A DNA stretch of 64,000 nt. It comes from Atopsyche davidsoni (lineage: Eukaryota > Arthropoda > Insecta > Trichoptera > Hydrobiosidae). The position numbers were made by a program, and so were the translations under genes. The notes beneath the pieces are model-generated. The model saw only the letters and a program-made list of their open reading frames with translations. It ran no database searches and was not told the origin of the DNA. The stretch spans positions 18,911,001 through 18,975,000 of the forward strand of contig JAILWY010000009.1 in assembly GCA_022113835.1 (NCBI GenBank). The letters are read 5' to 3'. The first letter of the stretch is position 1. The number at the start of each line of letters is the position of its first letter. Shown piece by piece: positions 1 to 11,200 of this stretch.

Positions 1-55
1 TTCAAATTTCGCGTTAAAATGCCCCGCATAACGCGAATTTCTTATTTATGAATAT
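1..55. mobile_element. Flank of the LTR element, pogo/Tigger-like end sequence
   Basis: These bases precede the left LTR and end in ATAT, the copy of the 4-bp target duplication. The segment CCCCGCATAACGCGAATTTC resembles CCCCGATATACGCGAATTTC near 11,751-11,770 in the pogo/Tigger-like end beyond the other LTR. The two lie in direct rather than inverted orientation, so this may be an end of another copy rather than the partner terminus. The rest lies outside the window. Confidence 0.35.
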
Positions 56-3000
56 TGTGACGTTCCCGACCTTTTAGACCTTAAATCTATGAGGTTAGAA
101 ACGCACTGAGCCTGTATCAATGTCCTAATGAAGTTAGGAAAATGATCCGGACTCAACCTTAACTTAAATAACTAAACCGCCTTAAATGTAAAATAGTAAC
201 AATAATAACTCCCTTGAAGGGGTCACGTCTAAACTGACCTAACCCAATGTTAACGATTACTATGACTACCCTTAAAATATAAATCTTAATTTTAGTTTTT
301 CGAACTTGTTTGTTTTGAAATTTATTTTACAATCCCGTGAGGTTAAAGTAGATGGGAAGGTTCGGTAACAGACCGCCACTCCCCTACCTACGATGATCGC
401 CGCCTTGACTATCAACGGATTTGACAAGTCGCCTTCCCCAAGGGAATCTCTCCGAACAGAACAACTTAAGGTTGGATTGTCAAGAGAGCCCCTGCGATCC
501 CTTCTGCACCAAACAAAATCGAAGAAGCTATTTTTCGCGTACAAACTCCGACTGAAAGGTGAACCCTTTTGTCCAAATATTTAGCTGAAGACGAGCAGGA
601 TATTATCTTGAATAAAATCAAACAAATCCGATTGAAGAGTTGAAATGCTATTCAATAGAATACAGGTATGCGTAGAATTTATAGTCGTTATTAGCGACTT
701 TCTCGTTCTGTTGAAATTTATGAAGAGACGTCAACAACGGTGCGGCCTGCGATGCAGTGTCCCGATTGATGAGCGAACTTGCCTTGAGAGCAGTTGTCGC
801 TTTCTGGAACGTTGGACCAAAAGGTCTTTGATGAATTTAATAATGTACAGGAACAAGGGGATTAACCCTACAGCAATCAGCTCCTGTCTTGCGTTAAATT
901 AATGTCTTGACGCTACGTTTAAAGCTCGAAGACCCTTCCTGTATTCTCTGAATCGCTTCAGTTCTCTCCGTTTTCTATGTCTACGGTTCTAAATCCTACA
1001 GTTAGTAACTATAATTTGGTATGGTGACACTGAAACGTTCAAGATTTCCGATATCGTATCAAAGCAGTGTCAAAATTTACTGCACCCACAGTATTCTTGT
1101 CAAACCTATCCCACTGGCCTCAAATGGGCCACGATCCCCTTTGTGAATATCAGCCAAACACACCCCGCCGACCAGGGTCGAAGCCAATGAAACAAACACT
1201 GTCTCAGTAGTAAACGCGCTAACCAATAGGAGATAATACGATCCCTCGGAAACCAGGTACGTCGCAAGATCAATGAGAGCTTAAAGCAGGGCTTATTTAG
1301 AGCAAATACAAACTCCCTAGTAATACCGGGTACTAAAATACACTATCTACGAGAGGGCGGACAAGCTACACACTCTAATACTTTATAACTAAGTTATTTA
1401 CTAAATACACCTTTGATTTAACCTTGTTATATAGCTCTGACGCTTATACTACCTTTAATAAACACCCAATTTGACACTATCTCCTAATGAATTTCCACAC
1501 AGAATAAGTTATCTAAACTATCCACAACACGTACTAAATCTCTATCCCTAATAACTTCAAACAAATCTCAGGAAAAGTAACTATAACCTCACTAACAGAC
1601 AATTAAATTGACTGTGTACGGACCGCCTAATTATAATCGTTGATCACCGTTTACAAATATATACACACAATCTATAACAATATAGATTTACGGTTTCAAC
1701 GTTATACCCACGAACACAACCACAAACAACAATATATCACAATTTATACAGTTTATAACAAAACACAAATAATACACAACCAAATTATCACAGCAGCCGT
1801 AAGAGTTCCGTGGAACACTGAACTTTTAATTTAACTTCACAATTTTCTAATATCAATAACAATTTCGTTTAAATTAACTAAATCGTTTAAACTTTTAAAA
1901 CTAATTATCTGACAGTTCACACCGCGTGTACCAACTTCAGAAGTCTAAAACCCGACGCTATCCTAAAGCACAATGACCGCCAGAAGTGCCAACTGAGAAA
2001 TTCAACGTACAACGTACACTAACTTTATCTTAAAACTTTTCTAAACAAGATACAATTTTATATTTGGTAGCTTTACCAAATGCAACAAAATAACCGTGAA
2101 GAACTATACGTAAAATAATAATTTAAACTAGGAACACCTTAAAATAATAACCTCGGAATTAACAATATAAATAAAGTTAATTAAAGTAAAGAAATAATTT
2201 AAAGGTAAAGAAATAATTAAAAGACAAAACTAATTAACGAATAATGTAAAGAAATAATATATAAAGATAATTTCCGAATTATAATTTTAATTAAATACAA
2301 AATCGACGGGATTCTAACGGATAACTTATTAACCCAAATATCGGTACCTCGACCGACGCTACCGAATAACAAAATGGCCGCAACGTTAACCGATTTTAAT
2401 CCGAATTATATATTACTAAACGCCGCACTTTAAAAGAATTTAACACGAAATAAACCTCGACGGCCGCACGCGTAATCTCTCTCTGAATAATTTCTAACCC
2501 GGCAAAATAATAATAAAAACAATTCTCTTTTTGTCCTCCGGTGGAAACTTGAACTCGGAAGGCGCGGACCACTGCCACAGGTCGCGAACCTCCTTATATA
2601 TTTTCCCTCCAGAAGCCTCGAGAATTCAATCAACCTGAAATATCTTTTAAAGAGAGAAATATGTTAACAACTTGGAGTTTAAACACAAAATGCAAATGGC
2701 GGGCCCGAAGCGTCCCTTACAAATCCTGTGTAATTTTTAGCAATAATAATTTAATCTAAATCAAGCAAAGCTAAATATTATAAGATAAAATATAAGATAA
2801 AAATATAATGAAAACACAGCCTGTTCACGATTAGCTTCTCCCAGTATTCCACCAACAACTTCAATTTAGAATTGCAGAAACACCAAACACTTTGTAAATA
2901 CAAAAGAACAGCTCCTATCGCTTAGGCGTGTATTCCCAGAATGGCCTCCTTTCGCACGCGGCGCTTATCGATTTCCGAAGCCGAAGATCCCCGAAGTTAA

Positions 3001-3235
3001 ACGAGTATTGCCGAGCCTTGTTTACGCCGACAATGTTCCCGAGTAGATGCACGTGCACTTTTGCTTTCTCCTTTCTTCCCATTCAACTGTCCCTTTCTTT
3101 CAAACTATTTTTAGAACGGTTTGCGCCTAATGACAATAACAATGCCTTACAAGTTCAAGGTTACTATTTGTTTTAAAACTTCTCAAATTTGACTCGATCT
3201 AAAATTATGCTGAGATGAAAACTAATTTTATTACA
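56..3235 (-). repeat. LTR, 3' copy in the element's own orientation
   Basis: This is a 3,180-bp repeat that reads TGTGACGTTCCC at its left edge and ends in TTACA, so read on the minus strand it starts TGTAATAAAA and ends GTCACA. It is AT-rich and holds only short frames (all under 100 codons), repeated exactly in the other LTR; I see no protein family in them and do not call genes. About 805-866 resembles the solo LTR at 48,205-48,270, including a shared run like GGAACAAGGGGATTA, so a family of related LTRs is present in this window. Confidence 0.93.
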
Positions 3236-3245
3236 ATCCCCCCTA
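3236..3245 (-). promoter_or_regulatory. Polypurine tract next to the 3' LTR
   Basis: On the minus strand the sequence AGGGGGGAT abuts the start of the 3' LTR (TGTAAT). This is where the plus-strand primer of an LTR element is expected. It is short but purine-rich and in the right place. Confidence 0.7.
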
Positions 3246-3318
3246 TGATGGATCGGGAGTGGCGTGAAAGCACCCTTTCTCAACACTCGTGGCCATCACA
3301 CTACTCGTTGCTAATATC

Positions 3319-6300
3319 CTACTCGTGAAATTTTGCCAAATGAATTGCACTATAGACCCCTTTTATCCTATCTGTGTTTCGGTACCCTAAAACATAAGAA
3401 TTTGCATATGGTATTGCCTTAACCTCTAACGGTCCTTCATAAATAAGAGAGAATTTACTTGTATTTTTCTTGAAGGCATCCGACCTAGGAAACGTCCTCA
3501 ATTTTACCAGATCCCCTATATTGTAAGTTATTATTCGGAATTTATCATTAAACTTCTCCTGCCTACGCTTTGCGTTCTCTAGTAAATTTGAACCCGCCAT
3601 TCTTCTTATTTCTACAATGTCGTTTTTGTCGTATTCTACCCAACCCATAAATTTATCTATCGCGTAAGCAGGTGATTTCCCGAAAACTATCTCATTAGGG
3701 GTGAAGCCCGTACTTAAATGTAACGTATCGTTATACGTTTTTTCAATATTCTCTAATAGTCTCGCCCATGAATCATGAGAATCGTGGCAATAGATTCGAA
3801 ACGTCCTCCCTAGCTCTTTATTCACTCTCTCTGTGCAATTTGGCCCGGGATTATGCGTAGAGGTGTGTTTAACAACTAATCCTAACTCCCGCATTCCATT
3901 TTTCCATTCATTGGATTTAAATTGTGGTCCGTTATCTGTTAATATAGCTCGTGAATTTATAATCGAATTATACTGTCTAACTTCTTTTATTACAGCTTTA
4001 CTATTTGCTATTTTTAACCCTCTAATCGCGACGAATTTACTAAATGAATCTTGGATAACTAAAATGTATTTCCAACCTTTATAACTTTTTGGTAATGGCC
4101 CATATAAATCCGCCATTATTAACTCCCCTACTTCTTTCGATAAAATAGATTTACCCGGTCCTACCATAGGTCTCGTCTCGTGTTTTCCCAATTGACACAA
4201 TTCACACACGCGGATTATGTCACGCACTCTTTTTCCCATGTCCGGAAAAAAGAACCGTGACTTTACTACCCCCAGAGTTTTACATTCCCCAATATGCCCC
4301 ATTTCCGAGTGCAAATAAACAACCATCTCTCTAACGAGACATTCCGGCAAAGCTAATACTTTAGTTTTATTCCCCCCCTCGAAATATAATAAATTATTTT
4401 CACTAATGTATTTATCCTTTCTTTTTAATACGTTATTACTATACGGTCCGAATTTTCTCCCCTCTAAACAAGCTCTAATTTCTGACAAATAGACATCCGT
4501 CTCCTGAAGTTTCCGCAAATTTTTTAATTTTTTTCCTAATTCTGGCAGTTCCTCTACAACAAAAGATGCTATTTCAGGCGTTATTACAGCCTCCTCTTGA
4601 ACATTTAACGCGTCTTTCGAGTATCTCGAAATAACATCAGCTACGATGTTATCCTTTCCTTTGACGTATTCTACTGTGAAATTAAACTGATTTAAAAAGA
4701 GGATCCACCTTGTTACACGCCCCGTATGCAGTTTCCAACTTTTTAAAAACACCAGTGCGTGGTGATCTGTCCTAATTACTATCTTTACGCCCCGCAAATA
4801 CGTCTCGAATTTGTGGAGTCCGTAAATAATGGCATAGAGTTCCTGCTCTGACACTGTCCATTTTAATTCCGCGCCTGTCAAACTTTTACTAACAAAACCG
4901 ATAACTCTATGCTCTCCTTCCCTATCTAATTGATATAATACACCCCCGATAGCTATGCCAGAACTATCCGTCTGCAAATAATACGTTTGACTCGGGTCGT
5001 GATGGTATAACATCACCGACGCTAAAAATAATCTTTTTACTTTATCAAAAGCAAACTGCTCTATCCCTGTCCATCTCCAAGTACATTCCTTTCGCAAAAG
5101 GTCGCATAAAGGCCTTGTTTCCTCGCCGTACATTTTAACAAACCGTCTATAATAATTACACAAGCCCAAGAATGCTCGGACTTGTTTTACTCGTTTTGGG
5201 GGCGGAAAATCCCTTATGGCAGCCGTCTTTTCCGCGTCCATTTTAATCCCCTGAGTATTTACAATATGCCCCAATAATTTTATTTCAGTGTTTAGAAACT
5301 GACATTTTTCAAGAGTGCAAGTCATCCCCGCACGTTGCAATCTATGTAAAACTCTTCCCAGACAATTTACATGCTCGCTTAAATCCCCTGAAGTAAATAT
5401 GGCTAAATCATCTAAATAATTAGTACAAAATTCTCTGACATCTGGACCCAGTATAATATCCATAGCTCGGCTGAAGCTAGACACAGAAGTCTTAAGCCCT
5501 TGAGGTAAAACCTCATACACATAAGACCGGCCGTCGAAAACAAAACCTGTATACTTCCTACTATCGGCCGTAAGCGGAATCTGATAATAGGCATTGTTCA
5601 AATCTATCGTAGATATGAACTTTACCCCGTGAAATCTTTGTATAATTTCCGAAATAATCGGAGGCTTCTCTACATCCGCATACATATTTGAATTTACCTC
5701 TCTAGCATCTAACAATATTCTAACGGTACCGTCCTTTTTCATCGTGTAAGTCAATGGGCTGGAATACGCAGTTGCTTCGCGCCTAATAATTTTTAAAGAC
5801 TCTAATTTATCTAATCTTTGTCGTACCTTATCCCTGAAGGCGAAAGGAATCGGGTACGACCTCTTTATGAATGGCGTTTCATTCATCATTTTAATCTTGT
5901 GCTCATACACGTTAGTCCGTCCCGGATTCTCGGAGAAAACGTTTCTAAATTTTGCTAAAACTCCAAACAAGGCCGCCCCTTCTGTTACTTTTAAATCTAA
6001 CCGCTCTACAAACTCTTTGAGTTTACTGATAATTTCGACCGCTCCTTCCGAAATCTCTACAACATTCGAATAAATTTCGTCTAACTGTTCCTCTAACTTT
6101 GATTCCCCCCTAATCAAATTAGACCGACGAAAAGGTACTGACACCTCTTTATCTCCGGTGCAGAATTTTATTCTCTTTTCGCCACTACAAATTATCTCGG
6201 CATTATGTCCCTCTAACCAATCGAAACCTAATATCACTGGCCTAATCAAATTTGGGACTATCAAACATGGTATATTTAATTCTACATTTGCTAATTGAAA

Positions 6301-6870
6301 AGGTAGTAAAGCCAATTTCGATACCTTTTCACCTTTATGACCCATTGCTCCCTTTAATTGGATAACGGCCACAGGCATTACCGGAAAATGAAGCCCCCCT
6401 ACATTTAAATGTTCCCAAAAATTTTTCGCTACACAAGTGATTTGACTACCCGTATCTATTAAACAATTTACCTTTTCCCCTCGAATGAAAGCCGTTATTT
6501 CTGGCAAAAGTGCCAGAACATTACCATTTGGAGTATCATCATAATCTCCCTTTTCAAAAATAGAATTTAAAGAGGAGTGTATTACCCCGGTTGCACGCGA
6601 CTCCTCTTCTCCCGAACAAATTTGTAACATTTTTATAAATTCTTCTACTTCGCAATCTAAATCTATAGAGTCCGTTTTATCTAAATTTAAATCAAATCCT
6701 CGCTTTAAAAGTTTTATAGGGTTTAAAATCCCTTGACCGTTCCTTCCTATGCCTGTTCCTGGTTTCCAGCCCCATTTGACCATCATTACGTAAGCGGCAG
6801 GTCCTTCTAATTTTAACACCCCATTTCCCCCCTCAGCCGATACTTGGGGTGTTAGTTCGGCCGCCTCTCG
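3319..6870 (-). CDS. pol: Pol polyprotein (G-patch, protease, RT, RNase H, integrase)
   Basis: This is the enzymatic polyprotein that copies the element's RNA and integrates the DNA. Counting from 6819, it reads a G-patch-like segment (residues 15-40, WGWKPGTGIGRNGQG), an aspartic protease with LIDTGSQ (about 122), reverse transcriptase with YLDD (about 465), RNase H with TDSS (about 618), an integrase HHCC finger (about 835-880) and the integrase triad D (about 902), D (about 961, DNGPQF) and E (34 residues later by my count). The frame is open from 3319 up through the end of gag. There is no in-frame ATG near its front (codon 6819-6817 is GTG), so it is most simply made by -1 frameshifting at 6870-6876. 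No chromodomain is evident after the integrase. It has no internal stop, so it looks intact. Confidence 0.95.
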   Translation of the reverse strand, partial: REAAELTPQVSAEGGNGVLKLEGPAAYVMMVKWGWKPGTGIGRNGQGILNPIKLLKRGFDLNLDKTDSIDLDCEVEEFIKMLQICSGEEESRATGVIHSSLNSIFEKGDYDDTPNGNVLALLPEITAFIRGEKVNCLIDTGSQITCVAKNFWEHLNVGGLHFPVMPVAVIQLKGAMGHKGEKVSKLALLPFQLANVELNIPCLIVPNLIRPVILGFDWLEGHNAEIICSGEKRIKFCTGDKEVSVPFRRSNLIRGESKLEEQLDEIYSNVVEISEGAVEIISKLKEFVERLDLKVTEGAALFGVLAKFRNVFSENPGRTNVYEHKIKMMNETPFIKRSYPIPFAFRDKVRQRLDKLESLKIIRREATAYSSPLTYTMKKDGTVRILLDAREVNSNMYADVEKPPIISEIIQRFHGVKFISTIDLNNAYYQIPLTADSRKYTGFVFDGRSYVYEVLPQGLKTSVSSFSRAMDIILGPDVREFCTNYLDDLAIFTSGDLSEHVNCLGRVLHRLQRAGMTCTLEKCQFLNTEIKLLGHIVNTQGIKMDAEKTAAIRDFPPPKRVKQVRAFLGLCNYYRRFVKMYGEETRPLCDLLRKECTWRWTGIEQFAFDKVKRLFLASVMLYHHDPSQTYYLQTDSSGIAIGGVLYQLDREGEHRVIGFVSKSLTGAELKWTVSEQELYAIIYGLHKFETYLRGVKIVIRTDHHALVFLKSWKLHTGRVTRWILFLNQFNFTVEYVKGKDNIVADVISRYSKDALNVQEEAVITPEIASFVVEELPELGKKLKNLRKLQETDVYLSEIRACLEGRKFGPYSNNVLKRKDKYISENNLLYFEGGNKTKVLALPECLVREMVVYLHSEMGHIGECKTLGVVKSRFFFPDMGKRVRDIIRVCELCQLGKHETRPMVGPGKSILSKEVGELIMADLYGPLPKSYKGWKYILVIQDSFSKFVAIRGLKIANSKAVIKEVRQYNSIINSRAILTDNGPQFKSNEWKNGMRELGLVVKHTSTHNPGPNCTERVNKELGRTFRIYCHDSHDSWARLLENIEKTYNDTLHLSTGFTPNEIVFGKSPAYAIDKFMGWVEYDKNDIVEIRRMAGSNLLENAKRRQEKFNDKFRIITYNIGDLVKLRTFPRSDAFKKNTSKFSLIYEGPLEVKAIPYANSYVLGYRNTDRIKGVYSAIHLAKFHE

Positions 6871-6876
6871 TTTCCC
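6814..6876 (-). promoter_or_regulatory. -1 ribosomal frameshift signal with predicted pseudoknot
   Basis: On the minus strand GGGAAAC occupies 6876-6870, with gag codons GGA and AAC in the correct X-XXY-YYZ phase. After a 6-nt spacer (GAGAGG), CGGCCGA (6863-6857) can pair with TCGGCTG (6840-6834), seven pairs including one G-U. The loop segment TAACACCCC (6854-6846) pairs perfectly with GGGGTGTTA (6822-6814), nine pairs. This gives an H-type pseudoknot with connecting loops of 2, 5 and 11 nt. The -1 frame is open from 6870 into pol. GGGAAAC is a known slippery heptamer of some retroviruses. Function is inferred from the arrangement. Confidence 0.85.
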
Positions 6877-8066
6877 TGGTACGCACCCGCGCGTCCACTA
6901 GCCTCCCTACTTTCCGCGTTATCCGACTCTCTATGCGTTCCAGCTCGCTGGAAATTTATCCGTGCCGCATTTGTGGCCGGCGTCTCGATGGCTGCGACAT
7001 TTCCCCTTCTCGCAACCCCCCTATGATGATGAGGCTCGTGCCCAACTTTCGGCACCTGAACCTCAGCTCCCGAACGCCTCTCTATGTCTCGACGCTCGAC
7101 CCCTTTGAAATACTCCCAACGTTTTAAGAATTCCACCGCTTCGATCGCAGTAGAATTTCCCCCCCCAAAGAACCATTGGCGTTTGATGTCATATGGGAAG
7201 TGACCCATTATATCCTCAACTAATTTCCGCTCCTTCAAAGGATCAAACAAATCTCGGGAATGGTCCCACATTTCTATGAAATAACTACTCATGGTAGCTC
7301 CCCCTGCTCTATTTATCCATATTCCTTGCTTTATTTTCTGTCTTGCCTCGCTTTTTCTCTCCTCACTCCAATAAAAATCTATGAAATCCCTCTCGAACTC
7401 CTCAAATGTTTCCCATTTTTCCCCATACATACTCATCCACAGTTTTGCCTCTCCTACCAAGCAATCTCGAGCTATTTCTAATTCCCTACCCACGCTATCG
7501 GTCTTTACTATATACTTTTTTACGGCCACGATAAAGGCCAATGGCTTTACTCCCTGCGCCGGGAAGGTCGGCTTCTCTCTCGGCAACAGTAAGGAACACA
7601 ACATTCTCTGCGTGTCGCATGTGTGTCCCTTAGACGACGAAGGGACCGGTTCCCTTTCCTGTGCGTTTGCCGAGCTAATCGCGGAATTTATCGTGGGGCC
7701 GGCCGCGGAAACGATCGCGACGTCGGTAACGGGACCGGTTGCGGAGCCGGTTGCTGAAACGATTGCGGATCCGGTCGCGGAACTGGTTGCGGAGCCAGTT
7801 GCAAAGTCGGTTGCGGAAACGGTTGCGGAACTGGTTGCGGAGCCAGTTGCAAAGTCGGTTGCGGAAACGGTTGCGGATCCGGACGCACCTACATTTACTT
7901 TGGCCTCCAATCTCGCGACCTGCCGAACGAGTGGAGCCATAGCGCGTCTTATGGCTACACTTAATAGCCCCTCTACTCCTTTTGGTTTCTTAATCCCCTT
8001 TTTGGGTGCCGGCCTATCACTATTCTGGCTAGAAGCGCCTTCACGATCAACCTGACGGGTATTCAT
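6852..8066 (-). CDS. gag: Gag-like capsid protein, 404 aa
   Basis: This is the structural protein of the particle. I chose the ATG at 8066 (MNTRQVDREG); the frame also runs a little upstream without an ATG. The N-terminal third carries a Ser/Ala/Thr-rich repeat (SATDFATGSAT type) encoded by a near-perfect 48-bp duplication at about 7780-7875. The middle, about residues 170-320, resembles the retrotransposon gag domain (LVGEAKLWM, WETFEEFERDF and a FKGVERRD-type end). The tail is Arg-rich, and no CCHC zinc knuckle is visible, so RNA binding may rest on the basic C-terminus and on the G-patch of Pol. It ends with TAA at 6854-6852, just past the slippery site. Pol is in the -1 frame relative to it. 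Confidence 0.85.
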   Translation of the reverse strand: MNTRQVDREGASSQNSDRPAPKKGIKKPKGVEGLLSVAIRRAMAPLVRQVARLEAKVNVGASGSATVSATDFATGSATSSATVSATDFATGSATSSATGSAIVSATGSATGPVTDVAIVSAAGPTINSAISSANAQEREPVPSSSKGHTCDTQRMLCSLLLPREKPTFPAQGVKPLAFIVAVKKYIVKTDSVGRELEIARDCLVGEAKLWMSMYGEKWETFEEFERDFIDFYWSEERKSEARQKIKQGIWINRAGGATMSSYFIEMWDHSRDLFDPLKERKLVEDIMGHFPYDIKRQWFFGGGNSTAIEAVEFLKRWEYFKGVERRDIERRSGAEVQVPKVGHEPHHHRGVARRGNVAAIETPATNAARINFQRAGTHRESDNAESREASGRAGAYQGNERRPN

Positions 8067-8266
8067 ATTTACTATACCTTTAATTACTAAAAAAAATTTA
8101 CTTAGCACCGGTTGCTAATAATTCCTAATATTTTTGGCCAAATCGTCTATTCTATCCCTTTGTTGTGTAATGTGGTAACCCTTTAATTCTTTTTTCTTGG
8201 CGAAACTATATATTTATATATAGTTTACTTTCAAAGCCAAGAATCCTACTGGTCAGCGGCGCCAAC
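8067..8266 (-). other. Untranslated leader of the LTR element
   Basis: This is the stretch between the 5' LTR and the gag ATG. It contains the primer-binding site and a short palindromic AT-rich tract (ACTATATATTTATATATAGT at about 8205-8224) that could form a hairpin in the leader RNA. No gene is visible. Confidence 0.6.
8247..8264 (-). promoter_or_regulatory. Primer-binding site
   Basis: Two bases inside the 5' LTR (on the minus strand) the sequence TGGCGCCGCTGACCAGTA begins with TGG, the complement of a tRNA CCA end. I could not assign the tRNA from memory; matching the reverse complement to tRNA 3' ends of the host would settle it. Confidence 0.65.
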
Positions 8267-11200
8267 TGTGACGTTCCCGACCTTTTAGACCTTAAATCTA
8301 TGAGGTTAGAAACGCACTGAGCCTGTATCAATGTCCTAATGAAGTTAGGAAAATGATCCGGACTCAACCTTAACTTAAATAACTAAACCGCCTTAAATGT
8401 AAAATAGTAACAATAATAACTCCCTTGAAGGGGTCACGTCTAAACTGACCTAACCCAATGTTAACGATTACTATGACTACCCTTAAAATATAAATCTTAA
8501 TTTTAGTTTTTCGAACTTGTTTGTTTTGAAATTTATTTTACAATCCCGTGAGGTTAAAGTAGATGGGAAGGTTCGGTAACAGACCGCCACTCCCCTACCT
8601 ACGATGATCGCCGCCTTGACTATCAACGGATTTGACAAGTCGCCTTCCCCAAGGGAATCTCTCCGAACAGAACAACTTAAGGTTGGATTGTCAAGAGAGC
8701 CCCTGCGATCCCTTCTGCACCAAACAAAATCGAAGAAGCTATTTTTCGCGTACAAACTCCGACTGAAAGGTGAACCCTTTTGTCCAAATATTTAGCTGAA
8801 GACGAGCAGGATATTATCTTGAATAAAATCAAACAAATCCGATTGAAGAGTTGAAATGCTATTCAATAGAATACAGGTATGCGTAGAATTTATAGTCGTT
8901 ATTAGCGACTTTCTCGTTCTGTTGAAATTTATGAAGAGACGTCAACAACGGTGCGGCCTGCGATGCAGTGTCCCGATTGATGAGCGAACTTGCCTTGAGA
9001 GCAGTTGTCGCTTTCTGGAACGTTGGACCAAAAGGTCTTTGATGAATTTAATAATGTACAGGAACAAGGGGATTAACCCTACAGCAATCAGCTCCTGTCT
9101 TGCGTTAAATTAATGTCTTGACGCTACGTTTAAAGCTCGAAGACCCTTCCTGTATTCTCTGAATCGCTTCAGTTCTCTCCGTTTTCTATGTCTACGGTTC
9201 TAAATCCTACAGTTAGTAACTATAATTTGGTATGGTGACACTGAAACGTTCAAGATTTCCGATATCGTATCAAAGCAGTGTCAAAATTTACTGCACCCAC
9301 AGTATTCTTGTCAAACCTATCCCACTGGCCTCAAATGGGCCACGATCCCCTTTGTGAATATCAGCCAAACACACCCCGCCGACCAGGGTCGAAGCCAATG
9401 AAACAAACACTGTCTCAGTAGTAAACGCGCTAACCAATAGGAGATAATACGATCCCTCGGAAACCAGGTACGTCGCAAGATCAATGAGAGCTTAAAGCAG
9501 GGCTTATTTAGAGCAAATACAAACTCCCTAGTAATACCGGGTACTAAAATACACTATCTACGAGAGGGCGGACAAGCTACACACTCTAATACTTTATAAC
9601 TAAGTTATTTACTAAATACACCTTTGATTTAACCTTGTTATATAGCTCTGACGCTTATACTACCTTTAATAAACACCCAATTTGACACTATCTCCTAATG
9701 AATTTCCACACAGAATAAGTTATCTAAACTATCCACAACACGTACTAAATCTCTATCCCTAATAACTTCAAACAAATCTCAGGAAAAGTAACTATAACCT
9801 CACTAACAGACAATTAAATTGACTGTGTACGGACCGCCTAATTATAATCGTTGATCACCGTTTACAAATATATACACACAATCTATAACAATATAGATTT
9901 ACGGTTTCAACGTTATACCCACGAACACAACCACAAACAACAATATATCACAATTTATACAGTTTATAACAAAACACAAATAATACACAACCAAATTATC
10001 ACAGCAGCCGTAAGAGTTCCGTGGAACACTGAACTTTTAATTTAACTTCACAATTTTCTAATATCAATAACAATTTCGTTTAAATTAACTAAATCGTTTA
10101 AACTTTTAAAACTAATTATCTGACAGTTCACACCGCGTGTACCAACTTCAGAAGTCTAAAACCCGACGCTATCCTAAAGCACAATGACCGCCAGAAGTGC
10201 CAACTGAGAAATTCAACGTACAACGTACACTAACTTTATCTTAAAACTTTTCTAAACAAGATACAATTTTATATTTGGTAGCTTTACCAAATGCAACAAA
10301 ATAACCGTGAAGAACTATACGTAAAATAATAATTTAAACTAGGAACACCTTAAAATAATAACCTCGGAATTAACAATATAAATAAAGTTAATTAAAGTAA
10401 AGAAATAATTTAAAGGTAAAGAAATAATTAAAAGACAAAACTAATTAACGAATAATGTAAAGAAATAATATATAAAGATAATTTCCGAATTATAATTTTA
10501 ATTAAATACAAAATCGACGGGATTCTAACGGATAACTTATTAACCCAAATATCGGTACCTCGACCGACGCTACCGAATAACAAAATGGCCGCAACGTTAA
10601 CCGATTTTAATCCGAATTATATATTACTAAACGCCGCACTTTAAAAGAATTTAACACGAAATAAACCTCGACGGCCGCACGCGTAATCTCTCTCTGAATA
10701 ATTTCTAACCCGGCAAAATAATAATAAAAACAATTCTCTTTTTGTCCTCCGGTGGAAACTTGAACTCGGAAGGCGCGGACCACTGCCACAGGTCGCGAAC
10801 CTCCTTATATATTTTCCCTCCAGAAGCCTCGAGAATTCAATCAACCTGAAATATCTTTTAAAGAGAGAAATATGTTAACAACTTGGAGTTTAAACACAAA
10901 ATGCAAATGGCGGGCCCGAAGCGTCCCTTACAAATCCTGTGTAATTTTTAGCAATAATAATTTAATCTAAATCAAGCAAAGCTAAATATTATAAGATAAA
11001 ATATAAGATAAAAATATAATGAAAACACAGCCTGTTCACGATTAGCTTCTCCCAGTATTCCACCAACAACTTCAATTTAGAATTGCAGAAACACCAAACA
11101 CTTTGTAAATACAAAAGAACAGCTCCTATCGCTTAGGCGTGTATTCCCAGAATGGCCTCCTTTCGCACGCGGCGCTTATCGATTTCCGAAGCCGAAGATC

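Noticed and set aside
272..3176. Short frames in the LTRs (60-90 codons), repeated at 8,483-11,387
   Set aside because: They recur only because the LTR is duplicated; no domain, and they overlap each other on both strands.
6817..6819. Independent start of pol at the GTG codon
   Set aside because: The pol frame is open further upstream and overlaps gag in the -1 frame with a complete frameshift signal, so translation as a fusion is simpler.
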